A DNA stretch of 64,000 nt from Sphingomonas bisphenolicum (GTDB lineage: Bacteria > Pseudomonadota > Alphaproteobacteria > Sphingomonadales > Sphingomonadaceae). A program made the translations under genes and the position numbers. Shown here in pieces: positions 53,519 through 63,190 of the stretch (positions are counted from its first letter, which is position 1; each line of letters starts with the position of its first letter). The stretch covers positions 2,635,501 to 2,699,500 of the forward strand of contig NZ_AP018817.1 in the NCBI RefSeq assembly GCF_024349785.1, in the 5' to 3' direction. The notes beneath the pieces were generated by a model, which saw only the letters and a program-made list of their open reading frames with translations, made no database searches and was not told where the DNA came from.

Positions 53519-53578
53519 GGTGTCGGAGCCGGCTGGAAACAGCCGTCTCTTTCCAACAGCTTTGTAGCGCGACAAAAA

Positions 53579-53608
53579 AGGGACGGCATCCCGTCGGATG
53601 CCGTCCCT
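53579..53608. terminator. Bidirectional intrinsic terminator
   Basis: AGGGACGGCATCC (53579-53591) pairs with GGATGCCGTCCCT (53596-53608) around a 4-base loop. Reading left on the minus strand TTTTTT follows directly; reading right TAACTTTTT follows. It serves both convergent genes. Confidence 0.9.
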
Positions 53609-53630
53609 AACTTTTTGCCAGCCTGAAGGC

Positions 53631-53918
53631 TTATTCCGCGGCGGCGCCGCGCGCGTCTTCAACCTTGAAGGCGACCGGCTGACCACCCGATACGCCCGAA
53701 ACCTTGCCATTCTTGACGGCCAGGTTGAACGCGACGGCATCGGGGAAGCGACGGCCGGAAATGACCTTGCCGGTCTTGGTGTCCTTCACCTGATACACGT
53801 AGGTATAGCCTTCGTGAGTAAAACGCTGCTTGCCGGCTTCTTCAGCCTGGGCGGGAGAGGCAATGGCGACGATGGCGCTCAGGGCGCCGGTGACAATGAA
53901 CTTGGACAGCATTCGCAT
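53631..53918 (-). CDS. Small secreted hypothetical protein
   Basis: A 95-residue protein with a signal peptide ending AQA (about 1-25). The mature domain, RFTHEGYTYVYQVKDTKTG followed by ISGRRFPDAVAFNLAVKNG, looks like a short beta-rich fold. AAGGAG precedes ATG 53918. No family recognised and no cysteines in the mature part. It converges with the glycine-zipper gene on a shared terminator. Confidence 0.75.
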   Translation of the reverse strand: MRMLSKFIVTGALSAIVAIASPAQAEEAGKQRFTHEGYTYVYQVKDTKTGKVISGRRFPDAVAFNLAVKNGKVSGVSGGQPVAFKVEDARGAAAE

Positions 53919-54065
53919 GGGTAAACTCCTTGTGAATGCCGATCAAACACCTCTTGTTTTTTCTTATTCTGTTGCGGGCGCTTCTATGTTGCAGCGCGGC
54001 AGAGCCACAATCGCAAAAAACGGCGCGCCAGTTGCATCCTGTGCAACCGCGCGACACGCCGTGGA

Positions 54066-54473
54066 TCAAGCCTTTGACATTGCGACGATATGGTCGAATT
54101 GCTCTTTGGTCAGAGGGGCGACGGAAAGGCGCGATTGGCGCAGCATCACCATGTCGGACAGGGCTGAATCCGCCTTCATCGCCTTGAGCGACACTGGCCG
54201 CGCGAGTTTTTCATGCGGCGCGACATGGACGGCGATCCACTTCCCGCTGTCGTCGGTGCTGTCGGGCGCGGCTTCTTCGACGATCGTCATGATACCGACC
54301 GCCTCAAGTCCGATATTGCTATGGTAGAAGAAGGCCAGATCGCCCTTGCGCATCGCCTTCATATGACCCTGTGCGGCATGGTTGCGCACCCCGTCCCATT
54401 CGGCCTTCCCTTTCCTGACGAGATCGTCATAGGAAAAGACATCGGGTTCCGATTTCATCAGCCAGTAGTTCAT
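54066..54473 (-). CDS. EVE-domain protein
   Basis: A 135-residue single EVE (PUA-like) domain, whose relatives bind modified bases such as methylcytosine or modified RNA. MNYWLMKSEPDVFSYDDL, WDGVRNHAAQGHMKAMRKGD and AFFYHSNIGLEAVGI are diagnostic. AAGGAGG stands six bases before ATG 54473. An open frame running upstream overlaps the oxygenase gene antisense and is rejected. Confidence 0.95.
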   Translation of the reverse strand: MNYWLMKSEPDVFSYDDLVRKGKAEWDGVRNHAAQGHMKAMRKGDLAFFYHSNIGLEAVGIMTIVEEAAPDSTDDSGKWIAVHVAPHEKLARPVSLKAMKADSALSDMVMLRQSRLSVAPLTKEQFDHIVAMSKA

Positions 54474-54578
54474 TTTGCCTCCTTGCAACAGCGTCCCGGC
54501 GCGATCAAGGATGGCGTCATGCACGGGCCGCCCCATATGCAGGGCATGACCCCGACAAATGATATTTGGAGATAAGAC

Positions 54579-55526
54579 GTGTCGCAAGCGGTACTGGATC
54601 AGGTGCCTGTCCTGTCCATGGAGGCAATGAGCAAGGCGGATTTCGCCGCGGCGTTCGGCCGATCCTTCCAGCAGTTCGGCTTCGCCATGGTGAAGGACCC
54701 TGGCATGGACCAGGCGCTGGTCGATGACGGCTGGGCGCTGGCCCGGCGCTTCTTCGCGCTGCCGGAGGATGTGAAGCAGCGCTACAACGCCAGGGTCAAT
54801 GGCGGACAGCGGGGCTATACCGCGTTCGGCACCGAGATCGCCAAAGGCGCGAGCGAGAACGACCTGAAGGAATTCTGGCATGTCGGCCGCGACCTGCCCG
54901 AGGGCGATCCGCTGGCCGCTACGATGCCGCCCAATATATGGCCGGAGGAAATGCCGGAGTTCGAGCCGGTCTTCGCCAAGCTCTATCGCGAGTTCGATCG
55001 GGTCGGCGCGGAATTGCTGTCGGCGATCGCGCTCTATCTCGGCCTGCCCGAACGCTGGTTCGACGGACCGATCGACAATGGCAATTCGATCCTGCGGCTG
55101 CTCCATTATCCGCCAGTGTCGCCGCAGGCGCCGGGCATTCGCGCGGGCGCGCATGAAGACATCAACCTCATCACCCTGCTGCTGGGCGCGGAAGAAGGCG
55201 GGCTGGAGCTAAAGGATCGCGGCGGCAACTGGCTGCCGGTGGTGCCGCCGCCCGGCGCGCTGGCGATCAATGTCGGCGACATGCTGCAACGGCTGACCAA
55301 CCATCTGCTGCCGTCGACCAGCCACCGCGTGGTCAACCCGCCGCCGGAGCGGCGCGGCCATTCGCGCTATTCCATGCCCTTCTTCCTGCACCTGCGCCCC
55401 GATTTCATGATCGACGCGCTGCCGCAATGCGTGAACGAGGAGAATCCACGCCGCGATCCGCCGATCAGCGCGCATGATTATCTGACCGAGCGGCTGATCG
55501 AGATCGGGCTGATCAAGAAAGGCTGA
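54579..55526 (+). CDS. 2-oxoglutarate/Fe(II)-dependent dioxygenase, isopenicillin-N-synthase-like
   Basis: A 315-residue double-stranded beta-helix oxygenase. The iron triad is His192 and Asp194 (HEDINLITLL) with His249 (SHRVVNP), and Arg263-x-Ser265 (RYSMPFF) binds 2-oxoglutarate. The DIOX_N part includes FGFAMVKDPGM. Substrate unknown; bacterial relatives include gibberellin- and ethylene-forming-type enzymes. The start is GTG. It is divergent from the EVE gene and followed by a repeat element. Confidence 0.9.
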   Translation: MSQAVLDQVPVLSMEAMSKADFAAAFGRSFQQFGFAMVKDPGMDQALVDDGWALARRFFALPEDVKQRYNARVNGGQRGYTAFGTEIAKGASENDLKEFWHVGRDLPEGDPLAATMPPNIWPEEMPEFEPVFAKLYREFDRVGAELLSAIALYLGLPERWFDGPIDNGNSILRLLHYPPVSPQAPGIRAGAHEDINLITLLLGAEEGGLELKDRGGNWLPVVPPPGALAINVGDMLQRLTNHLLPSTSHRVVNPPPERRGHSRYSMPFFLHLRPDFMIDALPQCVNEENPRRDPPISAHDYLTERLIEIGLIKKG

Positions 55527-55529
55527 CGT

Positions 55530-55601
55530 CGTTGGCTTCGAACCCAGTCGAGAAGCAGGTAACGGAGCGCTTCCCGTTTCTCGACACGCTCGAAACAAAC
55601 G
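55530..55601. repeat. Dispersed inverted repeat, family 2, copy C
   Basis: The left arm (55530-55556), CGTTGGCTTCGAACC...GTCGAGAAGC, pairs with the right arm (55576-55601), whose reverse complement is CGTTTGTTTCGAGC...GTCGAGAAAC. The arms are 26-27 bases with few mismatches. Located between the oxygenase and folB genes, converging. Confidence 0.8.
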
Positions 55602-55613
55602 AAGGTTGGTGCG

Positions 55614-55997
55614 TTACTTCCGGCCGCGGCCCAGGGTGATGCCGATTTCCTCGCCGCGTTCGGACAAAGCGAGCTTCACGATCTTCACCTCGACATGGCT
55701 GACCTTGTCGTCCTGCAGAAAGATGGTGTCGATGATATGGTCTGCCACCGCTTCGATCAGGGTGAAGTGCACGCCCTGGGGCAGCGCGGTCGAGGCGGCG
55801 TGCTTGAGGTCCATATAGTTTTTGGATTGGCCAAGCGCCGTGTCCGGCTCGTAATGATCGGCGATTCGCAGGCGGGCGCGGATGGAGATGCGCAGCGGCT
55901 GGGGGAGATGCGTCTCCTCCGAATAAATGCCGGTCAGCACGTCGACATGGAGGTTGTTGACCTCCAGCGTCAGAAAATCGTCAAATCCAGTCTGCAT
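55614..55997 (-). CDS. folB: Dihydroneopterin aldolase family protein
   Basis: A 127-residue FolB-fold protein, by family acting in folate synthesis. LTLEVNNLHVDVLTGIYSEE, KNYMDLKHAA and FTLIEAVADHIIDTIF with the catalytic glutamate match. Start ATG 55997; the frame is open to 56018 but that part lies outside the family. Stands alone; a folE2-linked paralogue is possible. Confidence 0.85.
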   Translation of the reverse strand: MQTGFDDFLTLEVNNLHVDVLTGIYSEETHLPQPLRISIRARLRIADHYEPDTALGQSKNYMDLKHAASTALPQGVHFTLIEAVADHIIDTIFLQDDKVSHVEVKIVKLALSERGEEIGITLGRGRK

Positions 55998-56107
55998 AAC
56001 TCGCCAACTCAGACCCATGCCGTGCCGTGCGGGCGGGCCAATTTAATCTTTCATTTTGCAAAGCGGGCGCTAAAGCCCCGCTTCCGGCGCTGCCCCATGC
56101 GCCATTG

Positions 56108-56644
56108 ATGGCGGATCGGCAAGACGTGTCTCACATTGTTCCCCTGGACAGCCAGCCCGAAGCGGCAATCGAGCAACTGCTCGACGCGGCGTTCGGCGCC
56201 GACCGGCACGGACGCACGGCCTATCGCATCCGCGACGGTATGCCCTGGTTGCCCGCCCTCTCCTTCGCCACCGTCGACGCCCAAGGCGCGCTGATCGGGT
56301 CGCTGCAAAGCTGGCCGGTGGCGCTGACGGGTGAGGATGGCGCGCAAATCCCGCTGATCATGGTGGGGCCGGTGGCGGTCGATCCGGCGCATCAGTTTGG
56401 CGGCCATGGCCGGGCGATGATGGACGCGGTGGTCGCCGCCGCGCGCGCGCAGGGCAGCGAGCCGCTGATGATGATCGGCGATCCCGAATATTATGGCCGT
56501 TTCTGGGGCTTTGTCGCGGAGGGCACGGCAGGCTGGGACGCGCCCGGCCCGTTCGAGCCGCGCCGGTTGCTGGCATTGTCGGTCGATGGTCGTCCGGTCG
56601 GCGGAAGCGGGATGCTCGGTCCCAGAATCGCCGTCGCGGCCTGA
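56108..56644 (+). CDS. GNAT N-acetyltransferase (YhbS-like)
   Basis: A 178-residue acetyltransferase. LIMVGPVAVDPAHQFGGHGRAMM carries the acetyl-CoA loop, here Q-F-G-G-H-G-R in place of the usual Q/R-x-x-G-x-G/A. PLMMIGDPEYYGRFWGF is typical of the YhbS group. Substrate unknown. First of a plus-strand run continuing with DUF1285, NUDIX and cca. Confidence 0.87.
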   Translation: MADRQDVSHIVPLDSQPEAAIEQLLDAAFGADRHGRTAYRIRDGMPWLPALSFATVDAQGALIGSLQSWPVALTGEDGAQIPLIMVGPVAVDPAHQFGGHGRAMMDAVVAAARAQGSEPLMMIGDPEYYGRFWGFVAEGTAGWDAPGPFEPRRLLALSVDGRPVGGSGMLGPRIAVAA

Positions 56645-56686
56645 TTTACCCTTTGCCTTCGGGCGAGAGGCTCCTATCTCCGCCCC

Positions 56687-57253
56687 ATGCCGATGGAGCC
56701 CCTGCCCGACCTGTCCACCCTCTCGCTCGCCGATATCGCGCGGCTGGCTGCCGAAAAGCGCCTGCCGCCGGTCGAGAAGTGGAATCCCGATCATTGCGGC
56801 GACAGCGAGATGCGGATCGCGCGCGACGGCACCTGGTTTCACCAGGGATCGCCGATCGGCCGGGAAACGATGGTGCGGCTCTTCTCCTCCATATTGCGGC
56901 GCGAGCCGGACGGCAGCCATGTGCTGGTGACGCCGTTCGAGAAGCTTGACATCGCGGTGGAGGATGCGCCCTTCGTCGCCGTCGAACTGAAGAGCGAAGG
57001 TGAAGGCCGCGGCCGCACCCTCGCCTTCCAGATCAAGAATGGCGACATCGTGACCGCCGGGCCGGACCACAAGCTGTGCCTGCGCGAGACGCCGGATGGG
57101 CCGCATCCCTATCTGCATGTGCGCGGCGGAATGGAGGCGCTGGTGGCGCGCAGCGTCTATTATGAGTTGATGAACCTGGCGCTGGAAGAAGACGCCGAGC
57201 GCATCGGCCTGTGGAGCGACGGCGCCTTCTTCCCGCTGGACGGGGCGGCATGA
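56687..57253 (+). CDS. DUF1285-family protein
   Basis: A 188-residue protein. PPVEKWNPDHCGDSEMRIA, GTWFHQGSPIGRETMVRLFS and ILRREPDGSHVLVTP are hallmarks of DUF1285, a family of unknown function. No membrane helix or signal peptide. Its TGA overlaps the NUDIX gene start as ATGA, so the two are coupled. The order DUF1285-NUDIX-cca is, as I recall, common in Alphaproteobacteria. Confidence 0.9.
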   Translation: MPMEPLPDLSTLSLADIARLAAEKRLPPVEKWNPDHCGDSEMRIARDGTWFHQGSPIGRETMVRLFSSILRREPDGSHVLVTPFEKLDIAVEDAPFVAVELKSEGEGRGRTLAFQIKNGDIVTAGPDHKLCLRETPDGPHPYLHVRGGMEALVARSVYYELMNLALEEDAERIGLWSDGAFFPLDGAA

Positions 57254-57858
57254 CGCTGGCGCAGCGGTTGCGCGCCGCGCTGGAAGAAGGGCACAGGCGC
57301 GAAGATCTGGCGCCCGACGATATGCGCGATCCGCGGATCGACGGAGAGATTGCGCTGGCGCCCGCGGCCGTGCTGGTGGCGATCACCGACCGAGCGGAAC
57401 CCGGCCTGATCCTGACCGAGCGATCGTCGCGCCTGCGCAAACATGCGGGCCAGATCGCCTTTCCGGGTGGCCGGGTGGATGCGGGCGACGCCGACGAGAT
57501 CGCCGGGGCCCTGCGCGAGGCGCAGGAGGAAATCGCGTTGCCGCCCGACCGGGTGCAGGTGATCGGGACGTCCGATCACTACCACACCTTTACCGGCTTC
57601 GACATTATCCCGGTGCTGGGCGTCATTCCGCCCGACCTGCCGCTGCGCGCGCAGGAAAGCGAGGTCGCCGACTGGTTCGAACTGCCGCTCGCTTACGCGC
57701 TCGATCCCGCGCGCAGGGTGCGCCATGCGGTGGAATATGAGGGCAGGCAGCGTCATTATTACGAGATATATTGGGAAGGCCGCCGCATCTGGGGGATCAC
57801 CGCCGCCATTCTCGCCAACCTCTCGCGCAGGCTGGGCCATGACCATATACCTGCCTGA
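57250..57858 (+). CDS. NUDIX hydrolase, CoA pyrophosphatase-like
   Basis: A 202-residue NUDIX protein that should cleave CoA or acyl-CoA to phosphopantetheine and ADP. AFPGGRVDAGDADEIAGALR and REAQEEIALPPD form the NUDIX box, and RSSRLRKHAGQIAFPGG is the CoA-type (UPF0035) approach. Starts at ATG 57250 overlapping the DUF1285 stop. cca starts inside its last 20 bases. Confidence 0.92.
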   Translation: MTLAQRLRAALEEGHRREDLAPDDMRDPRIDGEIALAPAAVLVAITDRAEPGLILTERSSRLRKHAGQIAFPGGRVDAGDADEIAGALREAQEEIALPPDRVQVIGTSDHYHTFTGFDIIPVLGVIPPDLPLRAQESEVADWFELPLAYALDPARRVRHAVEYEGRQRHYYEIYWEGRRIWGITAAILANLSRRLGHDHIPA

Positions 57859-59050
57859 TGCCGAATGGCGCCATCGCCCCGGCCTGGACGGCCTGTTCGC
57901 CGCGCTGGAGGCGGCGGAGAGCAAGGCGCATTTCGTCGGCGGCGCCGTGCGCGACGGGCTGCTGGGCCTGCCGGTCAATGATCTGGACATCGCCACGACG
58001 CTGGGCCCGCAGGACGTAGTCGATCGGCTGAAGCGCGCGGGGATCAAGGCGGTGCCGACCGGGATCGACCATGGCACCATCACCGCCGTCCTGCCCGACG
58101 GGCCGGTCGAAATCACCACGCTGCGCCGCGACGTCAGCACGGATGGGCGGCGCGCCACCATCGCCTATACGGACGACTGGCGCGAGGATGCGGCGCGGCG
58201 GGACTTTACGATCAACGCCCTTTATGCCGATCCGCTGACCGGCGCGATCAGCGATTATTTCGGCGGGATCGCGGATCTTGAGGCGCGTCGGCTGCGCTTC
58301 ATCGGCGATGCCTCGGCGCGGATCGCCGAGGATCATCTGCGCATCCTGCGCTATTTCCGTTTCCTGGCGCGCTATGGCGACAATGAGTTGGACAGTATCG
58401 CCTATGATGCGTGCGTCGCCGCGGCCAACAGCCTGATGGCGCTGTCGCGCGAGCGGATCGCCGACGAACTGCTGAAATTGCTGGGCGTTGCGGCGCCGGT
58501 CCATGCGCTGCGGCTGATGGTCGAGGGCGGCATATTGCGGCCGGTGCTGCCGGAAGTGGATGCGGCCGGGATCGGGCGGGTCCATCAGTTGATCGCGCGC
58601 GAGGCGGAGGCCGGGATCGCATCATCGGCGCTGCGGCGGCTGGCTGCCCTGCTGCCGCCCGATGCGACATTGGCGGATGGGGTTGGCGCGCGGCTGAAGC
58701 TGTCGAACAAGGCGCGCAAGCGGCTGGTCGTCGCGTTGAAGCCGGCGGCGGCGGTGGAAAGTCCGCGCGCGCTGGCCTATCGGGTCGGGCTGGAAGGCGC
58801 GATCGACAGGCTGCTGCTCGATTTGGACAGGCCGCTGGCGGTGTTGACCCCGTTGCGGGACTGGACCCCGCCTGCCCTGCCGATCGGCGGCGGGGCGTTG
58901 ATCGCACGCGGTCTGACGCCCGGCCCGGATGTGGCCAAGGCGTTGCGTGCGGTGCAGGATGAATGGGTGGCGGAAGATTTCCCCGACGCGACACGCGTCG
59001 CGGTAATCGCGGATCAGATCGTCTCGAAATTCCAGCGCGCGCGCCAATAG
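57839..59050 (+). CDS. cca: CCA tRNA nucleotidyltransferase / poly(A) polymerase family
   Basis: Adds or repairs the 3' CCA of tRNAs; could also be a poly(A) polymerase, which sequence alone does not settle. HFVGGAVRDGLLGLPVNDLD holds the catalytic DxD. RRDFTINALYAD, FIGDASARIAEDHLRILRYFR and a C-terminal helical domain follow. 403 residues from ATG 57839. Its end overlaps the convergent GGDEF/EAL gene by 37 bases. Confidence 0.93.
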   Translation: MTIYLPDAEWRHRPGLDGLFAALEAAESKAHFVGGAVRDGLLGLPVNDLDIATTLGPQDVVDRLKRAGIKAVPTGIDHGTITAVLPDGPVEITTLRRDVSTDGRRATIAYTDDWREDAARRDFTINALYADPLTGAISDYFGGIADLEARRLRFIGDASARIAEDHLRILRYFRFLARYGDNELDSIAYDACVAAANSLMALSRERIADELLKLLGVAAPVHALRLMVEGGILRPVLPEVDAAGIGRVHQLIAREAEAGIASSALRRLAALLPPDATLADGVGARLKLSNKARKRLVVALKPAAAVESPRALAYRVGLEGAIDRLLLDLDRPLAVLTPLRDWTPPALPIGGGALIARGLTPGPDVAKALRAVQDEWVAEDFPDATRVAVIADQIVSKFQRARQ

Positions 59051-60768
59051 TCGAACGCTTCCGCTTCGGGCATCGGCTTGGCGAAATGATAGCCCTGCCC
59101 CTGCCAGCAGCCCATCTGCTGGAGCGCGAGGGCCAGCGCCTGCGTCTCGATTCCTTCGGCGGTGACCCGCAAGTTCAGCGATTCGGCGAGTGACAGGATG
59201 GTGCGGACGATGACCGCCTTGTCATGATCCTCCAGCATCGTGGACACGAAGCTGCGATCGATCTTCAATATGTCGATCGGCAGGCTGTGCAGGCTGGCGA
59301 GGTTGGAGAATCCGGTGCCGAAATCGTCCATCGCGATCGGCATCTGCAACCCCTTGAGCGCGACGAGCAGTTTCCGCGCCTTGTCGGGATCGGCGATGAT
59401 CGCGCTTTCCGTCAATTCCGCCGTCAGCCGATGCCCGCCAATGCCCGAATAGCGCAAGGCTTCCTCGAACATCGAGGCGACATCGTCGCGCGCCATCTGG
59501 ATCGGCGAGAGGTTGACGTTGACGCCCACGGGCAGAGGCTGGCCGAATTTCGCATCCCAGCGCGACAGCGCCTGCGCGGCCTCATAGGCGGCCCACCGGC
59601 CCAGCGGCGTGATAAGGCCACTTTCTTCGGCGACGGCGATGAACTCGACCGGGGGCACATGGCCCAGTTCCTCGTCATTCCAGCGAGCCAAGGCCTCGAA
59701 CCCGGTGATCTCACCGGTCTGGAGATGGATCAGCGGCTGGTAGGCGAGCGTCAGGCCGCCCTGGGCCAGCGCGTCGCGCAGGCGGCTTTCGATCGAGAAG
59801 CGCCGCTGCGCTTCCTTGAGCACGCCATTGCGATAGATTTCGACCTTGCCGCTGCGCTTGGCGATCTTCACCGCGGCCTGCGCCTTGCGCACGACGTCGT
59901 CGGGATCATCGTCCAGGTTGAGCGAAAGCGCGCAGCCGATGGCGCAGTCGACGCGGATTTGCAGGTCGCTCAAGCGGATCGGCGAACTGAGCGCCTCCTT
60001 GATCCGCTGCACGATATGAAGAGCGTCTGACAAGCCGTTGTTCAAACGTGCAAAAATAGCAAAATCATTGCCGCCGATGCGGGCCAGCACATCGCCCTGG
60101 CGCAGACTGGACTTCAGGCGCTTGGCGACGGTGATGAGCAGTTCGTCGCCCGCCATGGGACCGAGCGATTCATTGACCCGGCTAAAGCGGCTGAGGTCGA
60201 TCGCGATGATGCCGAACTGCGCCTTGTCGGGCCAGGCCGAATTGGCGAGACGGTCGTCAATCTCTTCGCCGAATCCCGTGCGATTGGGCAGCGCGGTCAG
60301 GCCGTCCGACAGCAATTCCCGGCGGAGATTCTTTTCGATCGTCCGCTCGCCGGTGCGGTCGGTGGCGGTGAAGAGATATTGTTCCGGGCGTCCTTGGGCT
60401 GCGGGCAGGCGGCCGATGGTGCACATGAAATATTCCGGCCCCAGCTTGCCGTCGCGACGCAATTCGAAACTGTCCGAATCGCGTCCGGATCGGATGAAGC
60501 CCATGACCCGGTCACGCCATGCCGCCGCCATCTTCGCCGCGGCGTCGGCCCGTTCGGACTGCGCCTGAAATGCGGCGGCGAAGCGCGCATTGCCGTGAAC
60601 CAACGTTATTTCGTTGTTTTCGCAGGAAAATATGGCCGCAAGCTGTGGCAGGGCCGATAGCCAGTCAGGCACGCTGATGCCCGGCACAGGATGCGCGTCA
60701 TCGCCCCCCGGCAAGGGGGTGCCGCTGGCCTGTTTGACCGGCAAATTGCGCACCGACGTCGATTCCAT
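59014..60768 (-). CDS. PAS-GGDEF-EAL protein with degenerate GGDEF, likely c-di-GMP phosphodiesterase
   Basis: A 584-residue signalling protein without obvious membrane segments. An N-terminal PAS-like region (about 45-145) leads to a GGDEF domain whose signature is GGNDF at 232-236, so cyclase activity is doubtful. The EAL domain (about 335-575) keeps EAL at 358-360, NVNLSPIQ, ELTES, DDFGTGFSN (481 onward), KIDRSF and EGIET, consistent with active c-di-GMP hydrolysis. The degenerate GGDEF may bind GTP as a switch. It starts 88 bases from the end of parC on the same strand. Confidence 0.92.
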   Translation of the reverse strand: MESTSVRNLPVKQASGTPLPGGDDAHPVPGISVPDWLSALPQLAAIFSCENNEITLVHGNARFAAAFQAQSERADAAAKMAAAWRDRVMGFIRSGRDSDSFELRRDGKLGPEYFMCTIGRLPAAQGRPEQYLFTATDRTGERTIEKNLRRELLSDGLTALPNRTGFGEEIDDRLANSAWPDKAQFGIIAIDLSRFSRVNESLGPMAGDELLITVAKRLKSSLRQGDVLARIGGNDFAIFARLNNGLSDALHIVQRIKEALSSPIRLSDLQIRVDCAIGCALSLNLDDDPDDVVRKAQAAVKIAKRSGKVEIYRNGVLKEAQRRFSIESRLRDALAQGGLTLAYQPLIHLQTGEITGFEALARWNDEELGHVPPVEFIAVAEESGLITPLGRWAAYEAAQALSRWDAKFGQPLPVGVNVNLSPIQMARDDVASMFEEALRYSGIGGHRLTAELTESAIIADPDKARKLLVALKGLQMPIAMDDFGTGFSNLASLHSLPIDILKIDRSFVSTMLEDHDKAVIVRTILSLAESLNLRVTAEGIETQALALALQQMGCWQGQGYHFAKPMPEAEAFDYWRARWNFETI

Positions 60769-60856
60769 ACGCCCGCTGTATCGAGAAGGAGTAAATTTTC
60801 GGGAAACGCTAACCGCCGAATGGGAGGAACTTAGACCAAAGGCGAAATGCTTGAAA

Positions 60857-63145
60857 TCAGAAGCGATTGTCGCGCGGGAACCCCGTCGGCGGCATACGCC
60901 CGGCGGCGCCGCGCGCGACCTTCCACGGCATCATGTCGCTTTCCGTCCGGGTACGCCCCGACTCGCCGCCCATCGTCCAGCTCAGGCCATCGGACAGGCG
61001 GAAAGCGATTGCGTCGGACAGGCCGCCGTCGCGATAGCGTTGCATCTGCACGCCCTGCCCACGCGTCATTTTCGGCATTTCGGTGATCGGGAACACCAGC
61101 AGCTTACGGTTTTCGCCGATCACGGCGATGCTGTCCGCCTCGGCCGGGATCGGTCGGATGACGCTGAGCTTCGCGCCGGCCCGGACGTTGACCACCTGCT
61201 TGCCCTTGCGCGTTTCCGCCATCAGGTCCGCCGTTGCCGCCACGAAACCACGGCCATCCGACGAAGCGAGCAGCAATTCGGTCCCGCTGCGCGCCGGCAT
61301 GAAGGCGACGATCGCGCCTTCATTGTCCATATCGACCAGAGAACGCACCGGGTCGCCAAAGCCGCGACCACCCGGCAGCTTGTCCGACGCCAGCGTGTAG
61401 ATGCGGCCGGTCGAGGTCGCCAGCAGCAGCTTGTCCGTGGTGTAGGCGTGGAACGCATAATGCGGGCCGTCGCCTTCTTTGAATTTGAGCGTGTCGGCGG
61501 CGGCAAGGTCACGATGGCCGCTCATCGCCCTGATCCAGCCGCGTTCGGACAGGATCACGGTGATGGGTTCGCGCTCGATCATCGCCTCCAGCGGAATTTC
61601 GCGCGCCGGGGCGGCTTCCTCGACCAGGGTGCGGCGGCGGCCGAGATCGGTTTCGGGGCCGTAGCGCTTGCGCAGTGCGGCCAGATCGCGCTTCAGGCGG
61701 GTGCGCTGGCGCGCCGGGCTTTCGACCAGCTTCTCCAGTTCCTCCTTCTCCTTGACCAGTTCCGCATGTTCGCGCCGCAACTCCATCTCTTCCAGCTTGC
61801 GCAGCGAGCGCAGCCGCATGTTGAGGATGGCTTCCACCTGGCGGTCGTTGAGGGCGAATTCGTCCATCATCACCGCCTTCGGCTCATCCTCGGTGCGGAT
61901 GATCTCGATCACCCGGTCGAGGTTGAGATAGGCGATGATATAGCCGTCGAGCAGTTCCAGCCGGCCGGCGATCTTTTCCAGCCGATGCTGGGCGCGGCGG
62001 ACCAAAACGTCGATCTGGTGCTTGAGCCATTCTATCAGCAGCGGGCGCAAGCCCAGCACGCGCGGAGTCCGGGTAGCGTCGAGAACGTTGAGGTTCAGCG
62101 GGAAACGATTTTCCAGATCGGTCAGCCGGAACAGGCTGTCCATCAACATCTGCGGATCGACGGTACGCGCGCGCGGTTCGATGACGATGCGGATTTCCGC
62201 GTCGCTCTCGTCCCGAACGTCCGCCAGGATCGGCAGCTTGCGATCGTTGATAAGCGCCGCAATCTGTTCGATCAGCTTGGATTTCTGCACCTGATAGGGA
62301 ATTTCGGTGACGACCGCGATCCACGTGCCGCGTCCTCCCTCTTCCTTATGCCAGCGCGCCCGCGTGCGGAAAGCGCCGCGCCCGGTGACATAGGCTTCGG
62401 AGATGATCGACGGGCTGTCCACCAGGACACCGCCGGTCGGAAAATCCGGCCCCTTCACCACCGCCATCAAGGCGGCATGATCGGTGTCGGGATCGTCGAT
62501 CAGCAGGCCGGCCGCGTCGATCAGTTCGGTGACATTATGCGGCGGGATGCTCGTCGCCATGCCGACCGCGATGCCGGTCGCGCCATTGGCGAGCAGATTG
62601 GGGAACAGGCCGGGAAAGACCTCCGGCTCCTCATCCTCGCCATTATAGGTGGGTCGATAATCGACCGTGCCTTCGTCCAGTCCCGCCATCAGATCGGCGG
62701 CGGCCTGGGTCAGGCGCGCTTCGGTGTAGCGCATCGCCGCAGCGTTATCGCCGTCGATGTTGCCGAAATTGCCCTGCCCGTCGACCAGCGGCGTGCGCAG
62801 CGAGAATTCCTGCGCCAGCCGCACCATGGCGTCATAGACCGACTGGTCGCCATGGGGGTGATATTTGCCGATGACGTCGCCGACGACGCGGGCGCATTTC
62901 TTGTAACTTGTGGTGTTCCGCGCCGGGTTGGCGACCAGCACGTCCGGGGACGCGCCGCCCGGCTCCATCTTTAGCAGGCGCATCGCCCAGAGCAGGCGGC
63001 GATGCACCGGTTTCAGGCCATCGCGCAGGTCCGGCAACGACCGGGCGGTGATGGTCGACAACGCATAGACGAGATAGCGCTGCGAAAGCGCATCGTCGAA
63101 CGGGTGATCCTTGATGGCGTCGAACGGGTCGCGAAAATCAGTCAT
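60857..63145 (-). CDS. parC: DNA topoisomerase IV subunit A
   Basis: Decatenates daughter chromosomes together with ParE. 762 residues. The catalytic Tyr140 lies in [26 protein letters not shown] and [20 protein letters not shown] mark the breakage domain, and beta-pinwheel repeats with [15 protein letters not shown] loops fill the C-terminus. The residue after HGD (quinolone-determining Ser80 in E. coli ParC) is Gln101. The fit to ParC, not GyrA, rests on length and the short C-terminal domain. Confidence 0.94.
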   Translation of the reverse strand: MTDFRDPFDAIKDHPFDDALSQRYLVYALSTITARSLPDLRDGLKPVHRRLLWAMRLLKMEPGGASPDVLVANPARNTTSYKKCARVVGDVIGKYHPHGDQSVYDAMVRLAQEFSLRTPLVDGQGNFGNIDGDNAAAMRYTEARLTQAAADLMAGLDEGTVDYRPTYNGEDEEPEVFPGLFPNLLANGATGIAVGMATSIPPHNVTELIDAAGLLIDDPDTDHAALMAVVKGPDFPTGGVLVDSPSIISEAYVTGRGAFRTRARWHKEEGGRGTWIAVVTEIPYQVQKSKLIEQIAALINDRKLPILADVRDESDAEIRIVIEPRARTVDPQMLMDSLFRLTDLENRFPLNLNVLDATRTPRVLGLRPLLIEWLKHQIDVLVRRAQHRLEKIAGRLELLDGYIIAYLNLDRVIEIIRTEDEPKAVMMDEFALNDRQVEAILNMRLRSLRKLEEMELRREHAELVKEKEELEKLVESPARQRTRLKRDLAALRKRYGPETDLGRRRTLVEEAAPAREIPLEAMIEREPITVILSERGWIRAMSGHRDLAAADTLKFKEGDGPHYAFHAYTTDKLLLATSTGRIYTLASDKLPGGRGFGDPVRSLVDMDNEGAIVAFMPARSGTELLLASSDGRGFVAATADLMAETRKGKQVVNVRAGAKLSVIRPIPAEADSIAVIGENRKLLVFPITEMPKMTRGQGVQMQRYRDGGLSDAIAFRLSDGLSWTMGGESGRTRTESDMMPWKVARGAAGRMPPTGFPRDNRF

Positions 63146-63190
63146 CGCAGGTCGGATAGCAGGACGGGCACGAAACGGAAACGGATTTGG

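Noticed and set aside
60614-62974. Long plus-strand frame opposite parC
   Set aside because: Shadow frame; ParC motifs on the minus strand are unambiguous.
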